This document shows positions 61,622 to 64,000 of a stretch of DNA of 64,000 nucleotides, one piece after another. The DNA comes from Flavobacteriaceae bacterium. GTDB taxonomy: Bacteria > Bacteroidota > Bacteroidia > Flavobacteriales > Flavobacteriaceae. Position 1 is the first letter of the stretch; every line of letters begins with the position of its first letter. Made by a program: the position numbers and the translations under genes. The stretch lies in the NCBI GenBank assembly GCA_947456815.1, contig CANGTL010000001.1, forward strand, positions 124,001-188,000, written 5' to 3'. The notes under the pieces were generated by a model. It did no database searches and was not told the DNA's origin. It was given only the letters and a program-made list of their open reading frames with translations.

Positions 61622-62161
61622 ATGAACACTGAGAACAACGAACAAGAAGAAGCGGTTGATCAAGTTGCTACTGAAAACCATGACGCAGGCATTGAATCCT
61701 CGGATAATTTAACTCCTGAACAAAAATTAGAAGAAGATTTGGCCAACGAAAAAGATAAGTTTTTAAGACTTTTTGCTGAATTTGAAAATTATAAAAGACG
61801 CACTTCTAAAGAGCGAATAGATTTATTCAAAACTGCCAATCAAGAAGTACTTCAAGCCATGTTGCCAGTAATGGACGATTTTGACAGGGCTTTAGTGGAA
61901 ATCAAAAAATCAGATGACGACGTTTTGCTTCAAGGTGTGGAGCTCATTTACGAAAAACTAAAATCAACCCTTGTTTCAAAAGGGTTAGAGGAGGTTGCCG
62001 TTAAAGCAGGAGATATTTTTAACGCAGATTTTGCAGAAGCCATTACGCAAATTCCAGCACCAGCACCAAATCTAAAAGGAAAAATTGTCGATGTCATTGA
62101 AAAAGGATATAAACTGGGAGACAAAATAATCCGTTTCCCAAAAGTGGTGATTGGTAATTAA
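61622..62161 (+). CDS. grpE: Nucleotide exchange factor GrpE
   Basis: This 179-residue cytosolic protein stimulates ADP release from DnaK. An acidic N-terminal tail (NTENNEQEEAVDQ) leads into a long coiled coil (LEEDLANEKDKFLRLFAEFENYKRRTSKER) and a C-terminal beta domain (VDVIEKGYKLGDKIIRFPKVVIG, the GrpE signature). The frame is open from 61589, but the ATG at 61622 is the usual start. It is upstream of dnaJ by 48 bases. Confidence 0.95.
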   Translation: MNTENNEQEEAVDQVATENHDAGIESSDNLTPEQKLEEDLANEKDKFLRLFAEFENYKRRTSKERIDLFKTANQEVLQAMLPVMDDFDRALVEIKKSDDDVLLQGVELIYEKLKSTLVSKGLEEVAVKAGDIFNADFAEAITQIPAPAPNLKGKIVDVIEKGYKLGDKIIRFPKVVIGN

Positions 62162-62209
62162 TATCCATCGTAATCCCGCAGTTCTAAGTGGGATAAAATG
62201 AAAAACAAA

Positions 62210-63322
62210 ATGAAAAAAGATTTTTACGAAATATTAGGAATTTCCAAAAGTGCAACGGAGGCAGAAATCAAAAAAGCCTATCGCAAAAAAGCCATCGAAT
62301 TCCATCCTGATAAAAATCCAGGAAATAAAGAAGCCGAAGAGAATTTTAAAGCAGCGGCTGAAGCCTACGAAGTGCTAAGTGATCCACAAAAGAAAGCCAA
62401 GTATGATCAATATGGTCATCAAGCTTTCGATGGCGCTGGCGGATTCGGCGGTGGACACGGCGGCATGAATATGGACGATATTTTCAGTCAATTTGGAGAT
62501 ATTTTCGGAGGTGCATTTGGCGGTGGTTTCGGAGGAAATGCCGGAGGACAACGTCGCATGAAAGGAAGCAATCTTCGTATCAAAGTAAAATTGACTTTAG
62601 AAGAAGTAGCTAACGGCGTGGAGAAAAAAGTAAAAGTAAAACGTAAGATTCAAGCGCCAGGAGTAAGTTACAAAACTTGTTCTACCTGTAACGGTCAAGG
62701 TCAAGTAATGCGCGTAACCAATACTATTTTGGGAAGAATGCAATCGGCTTCTACTTGTCCAACTTGTGGAGGCTCTGGTCAAATTCTAGATAAAAAACCA
62801 GCAAATGCAGACGCACAGGGTATGCTGCTTGAAGACGAAACAGTGTCTATCAAAATCCCAGCTGGTGTCGTAGACGGTATGCAACTCAAAGTGTCCAATA
62901 AAGGAAATGATGCGCCAGGAAATGGTGTTCCTGGTGATTTAATCGTCGCCATTGAGGAAACCGAGCACGAATTCTTGAAGCGTGAAGGCGAAAACCTACA
63001 TTTTGATTTGTATATCAGTATTGCTGAAGCAGTGCTTGGTGTTTCTAAAGATATTGATGCAGTCAACGGAAAAGTCCGAATCAAATTGGAGGAAGGCATT
63101 CAATCAGGCAAGATACTCAGACTTAAAGGTAAAGGTATTCCTAGTTTAAATGGTTATGGCACAGGTGATTTGCTAGTACACATTAATGTATGGACACCGA
63201 AAACTTTAAACAAAGAACAAAAACAGTTTTTCGAAAATAATTTGAATGACGAAAACTTTACTCCGCAGCCCGAAAAAAGTGATAAATCTTTTTTCGAAAA
63301 AGTTAAGGATATGTTTTCCTAA
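62210..63322 (+). CDS. dnaJ: Chaperone protein DnaJ with a two-motif zinc domain
   Basis: This 370-residue Hsp40 has a J domain with HPD at 33-35, followed by a long Gly/Phe-rich segment (GGFGGGHGG, GGAFGGGFGG). The cysteine-rich domain has only two CxxCxGxG motifs (CSTCNGQG and CPTCGGSG) instead of the usual four. The C-terminal substrate domains are complete (VSIKIPAGVVDGMQLKVSNKG, LRLKGKGIPSLNGYGTGDLLVHI). The frame has an earlier ATG at 62198 (adds MKNK); MKKDFYEILGIS fits the family better. It works with DnaK and GrpE in folding. Confidence 0.95.
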   Translation: MKKDFYEILGISKSATEAEIKKAYRKKAIEFHPDKNPGNKEAEENFKAAAEAYEVLSDPQKKAKYDQYGHQAFDGAGGFGGGHGGMNMDDIFSQFGDIFGGAFGGGFGGNAGGQRRMKGSNLRIKVKLTLEEVANGVEKKVKVKRKIQAPGVSYKTCSTCNGQGQVMRVTNTILGRMQSASTCPTCGGSGQILDKKPANADAQGMLLEDETVSIKIPAGVVDGMQLKVSNKGNDAPGNGVPGDLIVAIEETEHEFLKREGENLHFDLYISIAEAVLGVSKDIDAVNGKVRIKLEEGIQSGKILRLKGKGIPSLNGYGTGDLLVHINVWTPKTLNKEQKQFFENNLNDENFTPQPEKSDKSFFEKVKDMFS

Positions 63323-63338
63323 ATCAAAAAATTTATTT

Positions 63339-63424
63339 TATATTTGAATAGTACTAGGCAACTAGTATTTCTTTTTCATAGCAATTTTTCCCATCCTTGT
63401 GCAAATAAGGGTGGGTTTTTTTTT
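63339..63424 (+). ncRNA. Possible small RNA or leader between dnaJ and the ABC ATPase gene
   Basis: A consensus -7 TATATTTG (63339-63346) is followed by a TACTAGGCAACTAGTA hairpin (about 63350-63367) and then, after 20 bases, the terminator at 63390-63424. No frame lies between. A transcript of about 70 nt would result. No good -33 box is seen, and the palindrome could instead be an operator. Confidence 0.3.
63390..63424 (+). terminator. Terminator after dnaJ
   Basis: Stem CCCATCCTT with AAGGGTGGG (one G-T wobble), then a run of T residues, about 70 bases after the dnaJ stop. Confidence 0.85.
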
Positions 63425-63512
63425 GTAACAACTTTTATCGATTTCCTACTAATTACCTACTTTTACCATCCAGTGGTGAAAAGTCAAAACAAACAACAAA
63501 ACAAGCTAAAAC

Positions 63513-64000
63513 ATGAGTAATATTCTTGAAGTTGAAAACGTGGTTAAACAATATGGAGATTACGTTGCACTCAATAAAGTATCACTAACTGTTCCGAAAG
63601 GCAGTATCTATGGACTTCTTGGTCCCAACGGCGCCGGAAAAACCTCACTCATTCGAATTATCAATCAAATTACCATGCCCGATGCTGGAACAGTAATTTT
63701 CGATGGAGAAAAACTAAAACCACAGCACGTGCAATATATCGGCTATCTTCCCGAAGAGCGTGGCTTATACAAATCGATGAAGGTTGGCGAACAATGTCTC
63801 TACTTGGCGCAAATGAAAGGACTTTCAAAAGCCGAAGCGACAGCGCAATTAAAATATTGGTTCGATCGCCTAGAAATTCAAGGTTGGTGGAACAAGAAAA
63901 TTCAAGAACTTTCAAAAGGTATGGCGCAAAAAATTCAGTTTGTCGTTTGCGTTTTACACAAGCCCAAATTGCTCATTTTTGACGAGCCGTTTTCAGGCTT
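63513..64000 (+). CDS. ABC transporter ATP-binding protein (NatA-like), cut by the window edge
   Basis: The first 162 residues are visible. They hold a Walker A GPNGAGKTS near residue 36, a Q-loop region PEERGLY, the signature ELSKGMAQKIQ near 133, and Walker B KLLIFDEPF near 154. PEERGL followed by LSKGM is typical of NatA/DrrA-like ATPases of the ABC-2 exporter class. The permease would be expected beyond the edge. A palindrome and a terminator precede it (63350-63424). Confidence 0.9.
   Translation, partial: MSNILEVENVVKQYGDYVALNKVSLTVPKGSIYGLLGPNGAGKTSLIRIINQITMPDAGTVIFDGEKLKPQHVQYIGYLPEERGLYKSMKVGEQCLYLAQMKGLSKAEATAQLKYWFDRLEIQGWWNKKIQELSKGMAQKIQFVVCVLHKPKLLIFDEPFSG

Overview
The window looks like a chromosomal segment of a Flavobacterium-like bacterium (Bacteroidota, Flavobacteriia). 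The evidence is an A+T-rich composition, type IX secretion (T9SS) C-terminal sorting domains, FecI/FecR-type regulation of a TonB-dependent receptor, DUF5777, DUF2807 and PspC envelope proteins, and promoters of the TTTG-N19-23-TAnnTTTG type with little Shine-Dalgarno signal. No prophage, integron, insertion sequence, CRISPR array or rRNA operon was seen. Both window edges cut a gene: htpG on the left and an ABC ATPase on the right.

Layout. 1-4.9 kb: htpG, a lipocalin-like lipoprotein with an OmpA lipoprotein, and a TetR-like/ABC1-kinase pair. 4.9-15.5 kb: large secreted proteins (an S74 chaperone-domain protein, a T9SS beta-propeller, a 1531-residue T9SS repeat protein) around an orphan ABC ATPase and a FabH paralogue. 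15.8-17.6 kb: argS. 17.6-27.2 kb: an ECF sigma/FecR/TonB-receptor operon, two related lipoproteins, and a six-gene envelope operon (ankyrin, DOMON-T9SS, OB-fold, DUF5777 barrel, c-type cytochrome, YceI). 27.4-47 kb: mostly housekeeping genes (ffh, folD, rluF, a Nif3-family gene, lpxK, purine nucleoside phosphorylase, gap, lipA) mixed with a hybrid histidine kinase, an MFS transporter, an M48 protease, tonB, a glycosyltransferase and a second ECF sigma gene. 47.1-47.8 kb: a repeat array beside tRNA-Pro. 48-49 kb: trxB. 49-59.6 kb: an envelope-maintenance block with three DUF2807 proteins, an ABC permease fused to an M1 peptidase with its ATPase, a transglutaminase-like protein, PspC and PadR. 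59.8-64 kb: a hotdog protein, an epimerase, grpE-dnaJ and an ABC ATPase.

The most interesting result is a probable ECF regulon. A bipartite motif, TAAGTAGGGTTTT then exactly 12 bases then TGTTT(T/C)A, occurs three times between 21.0 and 27.0 kb. Each copy points at a start codon 17-24 bases downstream: fecR-TonB receptor, the lipoprotein pair, and the six-gene envelope operon. This ties a cell-surface receptor and its sigma factor to an operon with a cytochrome, a YceI and a DOMON protein. The substrate and the exact function are unknown.

Other notable signals are a six-copy interspersed intergenic repeat, an inverted tandem array resembling the tRNA-Pro 3-prime flank, a motif over the -33 boxes of both htpG and grpE, and reciprocal cysteine loss in the giant secreted repeat protein. 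Several start codons were moved from the longest open frame, using promoter position, signal peptides or family N-termini; each case is stated in its entry.
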